This document shows positions 1 through 9,726 of a stretch of 64,000 bases of DNA, one piece after another; positions within the stretch are counted from its first letter, which is position 1; the number at the start of each line of letters is the position of its first letter. The translations under genes and the position numbers were made by a program. Below the pieces are notes generated by a model. That model was given only the letters and a program-made list of their open reading frames with translations, had not been told where the DNA came from and ran no database searches. The stretch is from Butyrivibrio sp. NC2002 (GTDB lineage: Bacteria; Bacillota; Clostridia; Lachnospirales; Lachnospiraceae). The DNA lies in assembly GCF_000702265.1 (NCBI RefSeq), contig NZ_JNKZ01000004.1, positions 434,001 to 498,000 on the forward strand. The letters are read 5' to 3'.

Positions 1-1106
1 ACAAAATCAAGAATCTGCTTTCTTGTAAATTCCTTCATATCCTCCCCATCATTCCATGCCTCATACCAAGCTACAGTTTCCCTAATAGCTTCATCTACAT
101 GCCATACAGGTTCCCAGCCAAAAGTCTCCCTGGCCTTAGAACAGTCAAGCTTTAGAAAACTTGCTTCGTGCGGCGCATGAGCTTCAGACATATTTGTCCA
201 ATTTGCATTATCTCCCCAGTACTTTACGAAAAAGTCAGCGAGATCGCCTGTATTTATGCAGTCCTCGTCGCGTGGACCGATATTGTAATATCCGGCATAT
301 TTTTTATCAAGCGCCTGCTCCATAGCAATCATAAGATAGGCAAAGAGAGGATCCAGCACATGCTGATATGGCCTTGTGGAATAGGGATTTCGCAGAGGTA
401 TGCTCTCGCCCTTTATACTTGCGCGGACGCAATCAGGGATTATACGGTCTTTTGCAAAGTCTCCGCCGCCAATTACGTTACCCGCTCTGGCTGTTGAGAT
501 GGCAGGAATCACATCCGCGCATCCGCCATTTGCCTGCGTGCTTTTGCCTGCTGCAGCGCCGGCATTAAAAAATGACTTTTTATATGCGTGCGTCACAAGC
601 TCAGAGCAGCTCTTTGAATTAGAATAAGGGTCATAGCCATCGAGCTTCTCATCTTCTTTGAAGGCATGGTTTTCCAGATCGTTGTTTTCATAAACCTTGT
701 CAGTCGTCACGTTAAGGAATGACAAAGCTCCGGGGTGGTTTCTCATGCACTCTAAGATATTCACAGTTCCCATCACATTGGTCTCGTAGGTATACCTTGG
801 ATTCTTATAGGAGTCACGCACGATAGGCTGCGCAGCAAGATGAAAGACTACATCGGGATTTGCTTCAACGTATGCTCTCTCAAGTGCATCTATATCCCTG
901 ATATCGCCAATTGTATGATGTATCTCGCCTGCAAGGTTCAGGATGTTAAACAGATTTGGACCTGCACCCGGTTCAAGTGCATAGCCATATACCTCTGCCC
1001 CAAGCATCTTAAGCATCACGCTAAGCCAGCTCCCCTTAAAGCCCGTGTGACCTGTTACAAAAACGCGTTTCCCTTTATAAAATTCCTGCATCTTACCAAA
1101 ATCCAT
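1..1106 (-). CDS. rfbG: CDP-glucose 4,6-dehydratase, 3' end cut by window edge
   Basis: Converts CDP-glucose to CDP-4-keto-6-deoxyglucose, the first committed step to CDP-3,6-dideoxyhexoses. Translation from the ATG at 1106 gives a Rossmann start (RVFVTGHTGFKGSW), TDKVYEN, and a YSNSK motif fitting the short-chain dehydrogenase Y-x3-K pair. A GGTGG ribosome-binding site lies about 8 nt upstream of the ATG. About 368 codons are visible with no stop, and the frame runs off the left edge. It lies downstream of rfbH on the same strand with a 114-nt gap, so they are probably one operon, and further pathway genes (such as rfbF) may lie beyond the edge. Confidence 0.93.
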   Translation of the reverse strand, partial: MDFGKMQEFYKGKRVFVTGHTGFKGSWLSVMLKMLGAEVYGYALEPGAGPNLFNILNLAGEIHHTIGDIRDIDALERAYVEANPDVVFHLAAQPIVRDSYKNPRYTYETNVMGTVNILECMRNHPGALSFLNVTTDKVYENNDLENHAFKEDEKLDGYDPYSNSKSCSELVTHAYKKSFFNAGAAAGKSTQANGGCADVIPAISTARAGNVIGGGDFAKDRIIPDCVRASIKGESIPLRNPYSTRPYQHVLDPLFAYLMIAMEQALDKKYAGYYNIGPRDEDCINTGDLADFFVKYWGDNANWTNMSEAHAPHEASFLKLDCSKARETFGWEPVWHVDEAIRETVAWYEAWNDGEDMKEFTRKQILDF

Positions 1107-1220
1107 CTATATCACCACCGCAAAATCTTAGTCATATTACGCTCTGCAATATTTTTATCTATATCATGAAATCCCTGCATTTACCGGATTTCTATTTATT
1201 CCCCAAAAGGCAATGAGCAA

Positions 1221-2567
1221 TCACTTTATCGCTTCAAGAATAATCCTCGCCATATATTTAAGCTTCTCATCAGTCATTCCGGGGTATACACCAACCCAGA
1301 AACTACTTGCCATGATCCTTTCTGTGTTCGCAAGATCACCTACCACTCTGTAGCCCTCGCCCGCCTCTCTCATTTCGTCAAAACACGGATGCTTTATAAG
1401 ATTCCCTGCAAAAAGCATTCGCGTCTGGATTCCATGGCTTTCTACATAGTCCACGATTTTTGGTCTACTAACCCCGTCCCGGGGGGTCATTATGAAGCCA
1501 AACCAGCTGGGGTCTGAATGCTCGGTAGCTACAGGTAGGATCAGTTTCTCCTCTGCGCCGCCACATATGAGGAGATCTTTTAAAAATTTGAAATTGTACT
1601 TTCTTCTCTCTACAAATGAGGGGAATTTATCTAGCTGGGCACAACCAATAGATGCCTGAAGGTCTGTTGCCTTGAGGTTGTAGCCAAAGTGAGAATATAC
1701 ATATTTGTGATCATAGCCAAGAGGCAGCTCACCATACTGCTTGTCAAAACGGTGTCCGCAGAGATTATCACATCCTGATGGGCATACGCAGTCGCGTCCC
1801 CAATCGCGGAAGGACCTTATTATCTTATTAAGAAGCGCATCATCTGTGTAAACAGCGCCGCCCTCTCCCATTGTCATGTGGTGAGGAGGATAGAAGCTGC
1901 TTGTTCCGATGTCGCCGATAGTGCCGGTATATCTCCATACTCCGTCAAGCTTGTACCTGCTTCCTAAGGCATCGCAGTTATCCTCAATAAGCCAGAGACC
2001 ATGCCTATCGCAGAACTCCTTAACACTCTTTAGATCAAAAGGATTGCCCAGAGTATGCGCGATCATAACCGCCTTAGTCTTATCTGAGTAAGCCTTATCA
2101 AGCTCATTAACATCTATATTATATCCGGGAATTGTGACATCGACAAACACAGGAACTGCGCCATACTGAATGATAGGCGTCACAGTCGTTGGAAAACCTG
2201 CTGCCACAGTAATGACCTCATCCCCGCGCCTTATTCTCCTATCACCAAGAAGAGGTGATGTAAGTGCCATAAATGCCACAAGATTAGCAGAGGATCCTGA
2301 ATTAACAAGTGCGCAGTATTTTACTCCAAGATAGTCAGATAGCTTTTTCTCGAATTCATCTGTGTACCTGCCCGATGTAAGCCAGAATTCGAGCGCACTG
2401 TCCACTAGATTAACCATCTCCTTCTCATCATACACGCGCGATGCGTAGGAGATGCGGTCACCCTCATGGAACTCCTTATTCTGATCATGGTAAGTCTTAG
2501 CATAATCAGCTACTAAGTCCAGTATCTGTTTCTTTGCTTCTTCTTTCGAACCCTTTTGTGATTGCAT
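1221..2567 (-). CDS. rfbH: CDP-4-keto-6-deoxy-D-glucose 3-dehydrase (E1, RfbH)
   Basis: A PMP-dependent, [2Fe-2S]-containing DegT/DnrJ-family dehydrase that removes the 3-hydroxyl of CDP-4-keto-6-deoxyglucose. In the motif SFYPPHHMTMGEGG the position normally held by the PLP-binding lysine is histidine, the hallmark of E1/RfbH as opposed to aminotransferases. A cysteine cluster follows (CVCPSGCDNLC), fitting the iron-sulfur site. The frame opens at 2600, but the ATG at 2567 has a much better GAGGGGG ribosome-binding site 6 nt upstream, so I chose it (448 aa). It pairs with rfbG downstream. No E3 reductase is seen in the window, and the final sugar cannot be told. Confidence 0.93.
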   Translation of the reverse strand: MQSQKGSKEEAKKQILDLVADYAKTYHDQNKEFHEGDRISYASRVYDEKEMVNLVDSALEFWLTSGRYTDEFEKKLSDYLGVKYCALVNSGSSANLVAFMALTSPLLGDRRIRRGDEVITVAAGFPTTVTPIIQYGAVPVFVDVTIPGYNIDVNELDKAYSDKTKAVMIAHTLGNPFDLKSVKEFCDRHGLWLIEDNCDALGSRYKLDGVWRYTGTIGDIGTSSFYPPHHMTMGEGGAVYTDDALLNKIIRSFRDWGRDCVCPSGCDNLCGHRFDKQYGELPLGYDHKYVYSHFGYNLKATDLQASIGCAQLDKFPSFVERRKYNFKFLKDLLICGGAEEKLILPVATEHSDPSWFGFIMTPRDGVSRPKIVDYVESHGIQTRMLFAGNLIKHPCFDEMREAGEGYRVVGDLANTERIMASSFWVGVYPGMTDEKLKYMARIILEAIK

Positions 2568-2690
2568 TTGATCCCCCTCTACAAAACACGATAATTGCAA
2601 TTTTTTATAACCAAAATGCTATTTTTTCTATCCATCATGTTTTTAAACCTACAACCAATCATTTCTCAATAACAAAAACATTCTTTTCTT

Positions 2691-3824
2691 TTAATTTCCC
2701 ATCTCCGACAATTCTCTAGCCCGTCTTCTGATCTTATCTTCAATTACCTTCAATCTATAATTATCCCAGTTGTACCTAGAATGCTTTTTGAAAGTGAAAT
2801 TGTATAGACTGCGTAGCTGCTTTCGTTGTCTGTCAGTAATCAGTTCCTTAACACTATTATCAAAGGAATTGAACAATGCCGGGGCTCTTGATGATGCATA
2901 TGAATCTATGCTCTCCAAATCATCTTTCATACCGTAGCAAAATAATGATAATCCATGATCAAACAATGGAACGCATTTCAATATCTTGTTCGAATGGCTG
3001 TCAATCAGGAACCCAAAATTGCCGAGATGCCTGTCCTCATTATAAATAAGCGCGTCAAATACAACCATATCTACAAAATCTTCATAAAACTTCTCTCCCA
3101 GCTTCTTGTAGAAGCTGATAAGTTCATCTATTCCCTTCTCCTGCACCAACCTTCCGGCAGAAACAAAAGCAGTATCTTTATCTGTAAAAAGCTCACACGT
3201 TGAACAAAGACGCCCTTTCCATTTGGACAGGTTATACGGAACTGCACTAAGCCCCATCTCTGAAGCTATTTGATATGCATAGAACTCAGAATATGGCTCA
3301 AGTCCTGAATTAGCAAATCCTTCTGTACCGGATTTATAAAGCAATACTTTCCCATCCTCTCGTCTCCAGCATTTAGCCAACATTCCGTTCGTTGTAAACT
3401 CAGGTGATGATCTAAATGTCGATCTGGTGTAGCTTCCTGTTCCGGTAAAGGCAATGAGAGATAATACTCTACTGAATTTATTATCATATAAATTATAGTC
3501 ACTAAACTTACCTTCAAAGTTCGAATCAACAACCCAGTAGCAGTCATTAAGAGAAAGCCCCTTGCACACATCTATAATGCCCATGGTATCTTTCTCGTTA
3601 AGTCCTGTCCTTGCAAGGAAATTCTGAACGTAGGCTCTGTTTGCCGGAATAACTCTATGCTTAAGCCATTTTCTCAGAGACTCTCCATCTCCATTGCAAT
3701 CAGGTGGAAGCAGATGCTTCTTTTTATCGTCCAACTCAGTTACTTCCACTCTAAATCCATCAAGTTTGTCCACTATATTAAATTTTAGCAGTGTGTCATC
3801 ATACAGTTTTAATGAATAGCTCAT
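2691..3824 (-). CDS. HipA-like protein kinase without a HipB partner
   Basis: A HipA/CtkA-type Ser/Thr kinase fold. The second half carries NEDRHLGN (catalytic Asp plus metal-binding Asn) and PLFDHGLSL (DFG-like metal Asp), as in HipA-like kinases. About 377 aa from the ATG at 3824. The frame opens earlier with a TTG at 3881, which would overlap the upstream gene, and MSYSLKLYDD looks like the natural N-terminus. No HipB-like HTH gene is adjacent, so this is not a classical toxin-antitoxin pair. It sits 43 nt downstream of a GtrII-like gene on the same strand and is probably co-transcribed with surface-polysaccharide genes. Its target is unknown. Confidence 0.7.
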   Translation of the reverse strand: MSYSLKLYDDTLLKFNIVDKLDGFRVEVTELDDKKKHLLPPDCNGDGESLRKWLKHRVIPANRAYVQNFLARTGLNEKDTMGIIDVCKGLSLNDCYWVVDSNFEGKFSDYNLYDNKFSRVLSLIAFTGTGSYTRSTFRSSPEFTTNGMLAKCWRREDGKVLLYKSGTEGFANSGLEPYSEFYAYQIASEMGLSAVPYNLSKWKGRLCSTCELFTDKDTAFVSAGRLVQEKGIDELISFYKKLGEKFYEDFVDMVVFDALIYNEDRHLGNFGFLIDSHSNKILKCVPLFDHGLSLFCYGMKDDLESIDSYASSRAPALFNSFDNSVKELITDRQRKQLRSLYNFTFKKHSRYNWDNYRLKVIEDKIRRRARELSEMGN

Positions 3825-3867
3825 GTTTTCTCTCGTCATTTCTCCAATGGGAATAATCCCCCATAAT

Positions 3868-5373
3868 CTATTTAAATTCAACCCTCACCACATTTCCAGA
3901 AACGGACAAACTATATAGCGAATTCTCAACTCTCGCCGCACCTGGTCCCATCATCTCATCCGATACCTCATCCTGCAAAGGAGTAATATTTTGCGGCAAA
4001 TAATACTTCAGATAAGTAATCCCTATCCAATTTTCATTATACATATATCTTGGAACTATGTTATTAAACTGCGGATATTTTTTACACATATTCGCAACCT
4101 GTGGAGAATATGGCATCTCTCCCTCAATCCTTATTGAATCGACTACTCTATCAGGATCAAGACTCTCTATATCGCGTGCTAAATTCTGAACAACATAGGT
4201 CTCATAGTCCTTCTGGCTCTCCATCGCATTGCCATAAGCATACGAATATGTATAGCTTCTAAGCACGATTATTCCAAGCAGCACCAAAGTTACAAGGCGC
4301 AGCTTCCCCTTAGAATAATTTGCACATACAGAAACAAAGAACAGCGCCGCACTTACTGCAATAAGAACCCTGTCAGAAATACCATAATTGGGCAAAAATA
4401 GAAGCGGACAAACAGGTAATATGCATATTGCAAAAAAGACAACAAGTGCCCCTAAGCATCCAAGTACATAATCACTTATTCCGGCCACATCTTTTGATTC
4501 AGCCACTCTTAAAGCGCCCTGCCACGCAAAACAAGACAAAGCAATGAGCAAAAGCGCACATACAACAACTGTAAAGAGCCCATTATATCCGTCCAAATAC
4601 AGCTTTATTATTCTGCCTATCTCCAGCGCTTTCTCCTTTATCTGAATAGCTGATATCCCGATAGACGAAGCATTAGCTCTCCAACCATCCTTGTCCACGA
4701 ACAATTTACTTATAACCAGCATATATATCAAAAACGAACAGATGGCAGCAAGCAAGTGATGAAGTTTACTCTTTACTATTTCTATAATTCGAGCCTTGCC
4801 TTCACTACAATAATCCAGCCATGTATCCATCAGAAAAAGTGATGCCCAGGCTCCCACCACAGGTTGATACAAACACAAAACGCATAGCAGCAATACAAGC
4901 TTCATAAAGAAGTCCAATATTCGATTCTTTGCTTCAATTGAAAACATCAAAAAAGCTGTTGCCAAGGGCAGCAACATAGAAAAACTATCGAATTTATATG
5001 CCAGATTGCATAAGAGAAATGGATTGCCAATTACAAGTAATTCGCAAAAAAACTGCATCAGTAATCCATCTCTGTTTATGCTTATTTTCTGAAGGTAAAG
5101 CGTCACACAATAAGCTAAAATAACGCATCCCAGAATAAGCGGCATCGGAGATATATCTATTATCGGATACCCATCACAGAGAAAACGCAAAACATATTCC
5201 GTAACAGGTCTTCCATCCCCGGCCCAGCCAGTAAGCCCATAGAGAGCTCTGCTTAAGTCATCGTTATAATACCTGTCTGCCAGTATAATGGGCAAAACAT
5301 ATAAAACATACATAAAAGCCGAAAGAAAAAACAATATCCTATATTTCTTATCAAGCTTTAAACTCTCATACAT
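3868..5373 (-). CDS. GtrII-like membrane glucosyltransferase
   Basis: A 501-aa polytopic membrane protein with about ten hydrophobic segments and a C-terminal soluble tail. An early extracytoplasmic motif RYYNDDLSRALYG, followed by W-x-DGRP, is typical of the GtrII/O-antigen glucosyltransferase family, which transfers a sugar from polyprenyl phosphate to surface polysaccharide outside the membrane. The start has a clean GGAGG ribosome-binding site 9 nt upstream. It ends in TAG. The gene lies in a run of membrane sugar-transfer genes, and a suitable donor synthase (GtrB-like) is at 9.7 kb. The sugar is not predictable. Confidence 0.72.
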   Translation of the reverse strand: MYESLKLDKKYRILFFLSAFMYVLYVLPIILADRYYNDDLSRALYGLTGWAGDGRPVTEYVLRFLCDGYPIIDISPMPLILGCVILAYCVTLYLQKISINRDGLLMQFFCELLVIGNPFLLCNLAYKFDSFSMLLPLATAFLMFSIEAKNRILDFFMKLVLLLCVLCLYQPVVGAWASLFLMDTWLDYCSEGKARIIEIVKSKLHHLLAAICSFLIYMLVISKLFVDKDGWRANASSIGISAIQIKEKALEIGRIIKLYLDGYNGLFTVVVCALLLIALSCFAWQGALRVAESKDVAGISDYVLGCLGALVVFFAICILPVCPLLFLPNYGISDRVLIAVSAALFFVSVCANYSKGKLRLVTLVLLGIIVLRSYTYSYAYGNAMESQKDYETYVVQNLARDIESLDPDRVVDSIRIEGEMPYSPQVANMCKKYPQFNNIVPRYMYNENWIGITYLKYYLPQNITPLQDEVSDEMMGPGAARVENSLYSLSVSGNVVRVEFK

Positions 5374-5451
5374 TCATGAGTTCCTCCGACTTTTATAAAT
5401 TATATTCCCCACGCATTTTAGCTTTTACCAAAAATCATGATACTACTTGCT

Positions 5452-6135
5452 TTACCTAACTATCTTCTCAAAGTCTGCCTTAGGATGCTTGCAGATAGGG
5501 CAGATGAAATCATCGGGAAGTTCCTCTCCAACCCATTCATATCCGCAGATCCTGCAGCGCCATACAGTTTCACCCTTAGGGGTTGTACCAACCTTCTCAG
5601 GCCTTGGCTTAATATTGTTCTGATAATATTCGTATGTGCATGAAGATGTATCAGATAGCACCTCCATAGAAACAGGCTCACATATGAAAAGAGTGTGAGA
5701 GCCAAGGTCTACCGTCTGCTCAACCTTCAATGAAAAGTAAGCATTAGTTCCGGAAATAATATACGGGATACCATCCTCAGTGCACTTATATGAAATCTCT
5801 GTCCCTGCAATATTCTGCGCACTTCCTGCACCTACATTAGATGCGTCAAATCCCGCAAACTTATCCACATCTCTTCCAGACTGAAATCCAAAGTGCTTGA
5901 ACAGATCAAAAGAAGCATCATTGCTTATGACAGACACATTGCAATGACCAGTTTCCATTACCATGTCATGAGTGTAATTAGCCTTGTTGATCGCTACTGA
6001 AATCCTGTTTGGTTCTGACGCAACCTGAATCGCAGTGTTGATAATACAGCCATTAAGCTTATCACCGCGCTTTGCTGTGCATACAAACAGTCCGTAAGAT
6101 AACTTGTACATTGCCTTAGTGTTCATCTCTGCCAT
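5452..6135 (-). CDS. Flavin reductase-rubredoxin fusion (Hrb-type)
   Basis: A 227-aa protein. Residues about 8-160 are an FMN-binding flavin reductase-like domain (FKHFGFQSGRDVDKF, LGSHTLFI). Residues about 175-227 are a rubredoxin with two CxxCG/CxxC knuckles (CRICGYEW and CPICKHP) that bind one iron. The layout matches high-molecular-weight rubredoxins, which in anaerobes pass electrons to oxygen- or NO-reducing flavodiiron proteins. AGGAG lies 8 nt before the ATG. Odd location: it sits between sugar-transfer membrane genes with only 45 nt to the upstream one. A close paralog is the C-terminal part of the protein at 45.7 kb. Confidence 0.88.
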   Translation of the reverse strand: MAEMNTKAMYKLSYGLFVCTAKRGDKLNGCIINTAIQVASEPNRISVAINKANYTHDMVMETGHCNVSVISNDASFDLFKHFGFQSGRDVDKFAGFDASNVGAGSAQNIAGTEISYKCTEDGIPYIISGTNAYFSLKVEQTVDLGSHTLFICEPVSMEVLSDTSSCTYEYYQNNIKPRPEKVGTTPKGETVWRCRICGYEWVGEELPDDFICPICKHPKADFEKIVR

Positions 6136-6180
6136 AACTTTTCTCCTTTCGTTAATGCTTAAAAATCACCTACTAATTTT

Positions 6181-7800
6181 TTAATTCTTATTCTCTTCGT
6201 ATGATTCCTTTCTAGATAAATCAAGCATAGCCGCTGCCACAGGTATCGTAAACACCACTCCAATAATATACCTATGATGAAATGCAACAGGGGTGGCAAT
6301 CATAATCGTTGCCCATAGTACATATCCCGGAACAAGTGGTATGACATTAGACTTCCTTATACCAACAATAATTAATCCCAAAAACAAATATAGCCACAAA
6401 AATATTGCACTGCTAACATAATGAACGGGTCTTAGCTTAGTAGATAGATCTATTCCCAATAAACTCTTTAGTGCATTATATTTAACATCTCCTAATTCTG
6501 ACAGTCCCCAATTATCCAAAACCACATAGCCATGAGGATTCTGCTTTTCTATATCCCAAAATCCCATTGTCGCAAGCAAATAAGCTTCAACAGCCTTCTT
6601 AAAGTTCTTCGTGCACAAAGAAACATAACACTTACGAATAGTTCCAATATTATTATTAAAATACTCATGATCAAAATCCTCTGACCACTTTACACTGTCC
6701 ACATCGGCTGGTGTATACACTTCTTTCCACTTATCGATAGATAGGATATTATTTAAAATCCCCCTCTCCTCTTGAGACATATTTGAACTATCATCTGAGA
6801 TAATATATCCCATCTGTTGCAGCATTATCCCATAGGACTCTTCTCTATTATCAATATTCTTAAAACCAATAGCTCCATAAACAGGACCGGTAATAATGAA
6901 ATATAGAATTATGCTAAATAATGTCACAGTTAGATATCGCTTTACAAATAACTTTTTACGAAGGCAATACCATAGACTTATAAGACTTGTTGCAATGACA
7001 ATATATATTCCATTATTTCTTGTAAACATCATTAATACTGATGTTACAACGTATTTTATTATCCACTTCTTATTATTTATACATTCCGGTCTAAGGCTCA
7101 AATCTCCTATTATGCAAACGTAAATAATAAACACACATGCAAAAGGAGTATCTTTCCATAATGAAAGCGCATACAAAGGGAAATTATTAAACACGCATAT
7201 ATAAACAAGGCTAGCAGCGATTAAAACAATATGTACACCATTCTCATACATCCAAATCAGCATATAACTGCATGCAAATGATAACATAAGTGTTTGGATT
7301 ATAACGTATGCTTCAGTGATCCAAATCCAGTCCAAATGCAATCTTGTACCAAAAAAATGTATTATGGCTTTCCAGGAAATAGTATACAGTATAGGATGAT
7401 GATTTCTATAAGTATTTGCCAAACACTGAGCAATGCTATCAACAGTATCCGCCCAGATACCTCCCGGTATAAATGTAAGAAGGTAAGGCATCCAACAAAG
7501 GACTATTAAAATCATCAGCACAACATATGTAACCCAAGATGTGTTTCTATTATGCGTCGTATGAGCAAATCTAACCATGCAATTACGTGTTACAAGCATT
7601 AAGGCACTAAAAAGAATTGTGCTCACAAGAATAGCTATTATATCTTTAACTGAAATAGATATATCTATATATGTGTCATCTATATGTGATAGTGGTCCTC
7701 CATAAGAAGTCTTAGTTGAAACTATTGTTAGTAGTGAATATACTAGCGAAATCAAAAAGACTAAGCATATATAACTATTAACTTTTTTCTTATTCTCCAT
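6181..7800 (-). CDS. DUF6020-like polytopic membrane protein, probable GT-C glycosyltransferase
   Basis: About 539 aa with roughly a dozen membrane segments. The region PGGIWADTVDSIAQ followed by NHHPILYT in the first extracytoplasmic loops is characteristic of DUF6020-type proteins, thought to be GT-C-fold transferases using lipid-linked sugars. The ATG at 7800 is preferred over the TTG at 7803 because GAGG lies 8 nt upstream. The gene is strongly AT-rich compared with the genes at 52-61 kb, suggesting transfer. A decayed fragment of a second copy of its N-terminal third lies immediately upstream (7804-7980). Confidence 0.65.
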   Translation of the reverse strand: MENKKKVNSYICLVFLISLVYSLLTIVSTKTSYGGPLSHIDDTYIDISISVKDIIAILVSTILFSALMLVTRNCMVRFAHTTHNRNTSWVTYVVLMILIVLCWMPYLLTFIPGGIWADTVDSIAQCLANTYRNHHPILYTISWKAIIHFFGTRLHLDWIWITEAYVIIQTLMLSFACSYMLIWMYENGVHIVLIAASLVYICVFNNFPLYALSLWKDTPFACVFIIYVCIIGDLSLRPECINNKKWIIKYVVTSVLMMFTRNNGIYIVIATSLISLWYCLRKKLFVKRYLTVTLFSIILYFIITGPVYGAIGFKNIDNREESYGIMLQQMGYIISDDSSNMSQEERGILNNILSIDKWKEVYTPADVDSVKWSEDFDHEYFNNNIGTIRKCYVSLCTKNFKKAVEAYLLATMGFWDIEKQNPHGYVVLDNWGLSELGDVKYNALKSLLGIDLSTKLRPVHYVSSAIFLWLYLFLGLIIVGIRKSNVIPLVPGYVLWATIMIATPVAFHHRYIIGVVFTIPVAAAMLDLSRKESYEENKN

Positions 7801-7803
7801 CAA

Positions 7804-7980
7804 CTACTTCCTCAATCCTCGATAGTCTCCATCGAAAGCAATAACTCTATCAATCCTTCGAAGAATAGCCGCTCTGTTTATATCAACCGTGTCTGCCCAG
7901 ACACCACCCGGTATAAATGTAAGAAGGTAAGGCATCCAACAAAATACTATCAATATCATCAGCACAGCATATATAACAAG
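7804..7980 (-). pseudogene. Remnant of a second DUF6020-like gene
   Basis: The minus strand encodes VLMILIVFCWMPYLLTF and then IPGGVWADTVD. This nearly repeats the segment of the intact neighbour gene encoded at about 7432-7527 (VLMILIVLCWMPYLLTF, then IPGGIWADTVD), and the DNA is also almost identical. After TVD the sequence departs from the parent and ends in a TAG at 7804-7806, just before the intact gene's start. It looks like the scar of a recombination or deletion between tandem copies. Confidence 0.7.
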
Positions 7981-8013
7981 CAAATCCTTTCTTGTCCTTC
8001 ATTAAACATATGC

Positions 8014-9564
8014 TCAAACCTTATTCATACTAGAGTCTGCTAAGTGCTTGCCAATCCCTTTTTCTATAATAAGTTTAAGATATTCCATAGATGTATATAT
8101 ATATAGTGGCATGCCTATAAAAAAATATCTTTTATTAGATTCAAATAGTGCAATGAATAGCATTAAACCAATAATAGATATGAGTGCGACTCCACTAATA
8201 TCTATTATTGTATCGTTATTTTGAAAACAGATAATACTTACAAAAGCCCCTACAAGCAAAATCAAAAGCATTAACATATATGTAAGTTGAATCAGCACCA
8301 TTAAAACGTAATAGTTTTCTCCAGTATCTAACAGATAACTCTTCACTACTCGCTGAACCATGTTGTTATTGAGCGACTTCTCCTTAAATATTAAGCCTGT
8401 AGATGTCATATTTCCGTAGCTTATTGTATATTTATATTTGTTATGCAAATGTTTTATTATTCCTATTCCAAGTTCATTAATTCTATTATCAATTTTTCTT
8501 TTATTAAATTCTTTTTTTTCTGCATACCCCTGAATATTCATAGTTTCACTTACATCGTTTCCATTATATGCTCCACCAGATTCACTATTCAGTCCCATAG
8601 CAATAAAATGTTCCATTGGAATCTTGGTAGAATCAACATATTCTTTTGTCACTATAGAATACAACATCGAGTTTGATGCGTTCTTCATCACACACAAAAA
8701 AAGGCTGCAGAAAAACAAAAAAAACATTATCTTTCTTATATAATTCTTTATAAAAGATGCTCTTGTTGACTGTACCATCCAACTAAGTATCATAGCTACT
8801 AGAATAACAGCCACTTGAGGTTTGTTCCATACACCATATGCTATTGTTAATGCAGAAAACATTGCATACATCATTCGTATTATTCTACATTTACTTCTAT
8901 CATCAGAGGTCTCCAAAAAATACAAAGTTGCTGGAATTGTCCATAAAGCAACGATATCTGTATATAACACTATTGTAGCTTCAGATAATACAATTAGCGG
9001 AATAATTAGAGCTAATGATATACATGCATATTTCATTCCAATTTTCTTTTTTATCAGTTTATAAGTAAATAAACATGCAAGAGCGGAAAAAAAGACAGAT
9101 ATTGTACAAGCAATATCATATGTATCAAACAAATCAGTTGGTTTCAAGAAGCGATATAACCATGATAATTGAAGTACCAAAGGTGAATTATTAGTATAGT
9201 GACATATATACTCTATATAAAATGGTTCACATTTTTGCAATTCGTTTCTTGAAAGAAAAAAAGCAATATAATTTACAACATATGCATCTGCTCCCAATGT
9301 AGATATACATCCATACTTGTATATAAAATATAATACAAAAACTCCTATCATGAAAAGAACGCTACATATCTTCAACAATTTATTATTCATTTTTAACAAC
9401 AAGTTAACGAATACTAGTATAACAATCGCATCAATGACAAGAAGGCCTAAATGTGATTTAGCTAGAATTATCAAGTTGTCTTTAACTAAATATAAAATAT
9501 AGATGATTGAAATTATAGCCATGCACAAATATATTTTAACTAAAATCTTATACAGAGCCTTCAA
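8014..9564 (-). CDS. Polytopic membrane protein, possible GT-C glycosyltransferase
   Basis: A 516-aa, very AT-rich membrane protein with about twelve predicted spans and one large loop at about residues 300-390. An acidic motif in the first long extracytoplasmic loop (LGADAYVVNY) is compatible with a GT-C/PMT-like transferase, but I do not recognise the family. Translation probably starts at a TTG (9564) with AAGGG about 10 nt upstream; the next methionine is 14 codons in. It sits in the same minus-strand run as the GtrB-like and DUF6020 genes, so a role in decorating surface glycans is likely by context only. Confidence 0.55.
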   Translation of the reverse strand: MKALYKILVKIYLCMAIISIIYILYLVKDNLIILAKSHLGLLVIDAIVILVFVNLLLKMNNKLLKICSVLFMIGVFVLYFIYKYGCISTLGADAYVVNYIAFFLSRNELQKCEPFYIEYICHYTNNSPLVLQLSWLYRFLKPTDLFDTYDIACTISVFFSALACLFTYKLIKKKIGMKYACISLALIIPLIVLSEATIVLYTDIVALWTIPATLYFLETSDDRSKCRIIRMMYAMFSALTIAYGVWNKPQVAVILVAMILSWMVQSTRASFIKNYIRKIMFFLFFCSLFLCVMKNASNSMLYSIVTKEYVDSTKIPMEHFIAMGLNSESGGAYNGNDVSETMNIQGYAEKKEFNKRKIDNRINELGIGIIKHLHNKYKYTISYGNMTSTGLIFKEKSLNNNMVQRVVKSYLLDTGENYYVLMVLIQLTYMLMLLILLVGAFVSIICFQNNDTIIDISGVALISIIGLMLFIALFESNKRYFFIGMPLYIYTSMEYLKLIIEKGIGKHLADSSMNKV

Positions 9565-9726
9565 TTCACATTTTCCCTTCTTCGAACAAATACTTATTTA
9601 ACTATTTCTTATCAAAAACCAAATCCTTATAAACTATCTTCCGTATTGTTTATAAACAAGCCTTTCTTCTTTATATGGCATTTCTTACGTAAGTCTATCT
9701 GTTGATAACATAAATTATTAAATATA

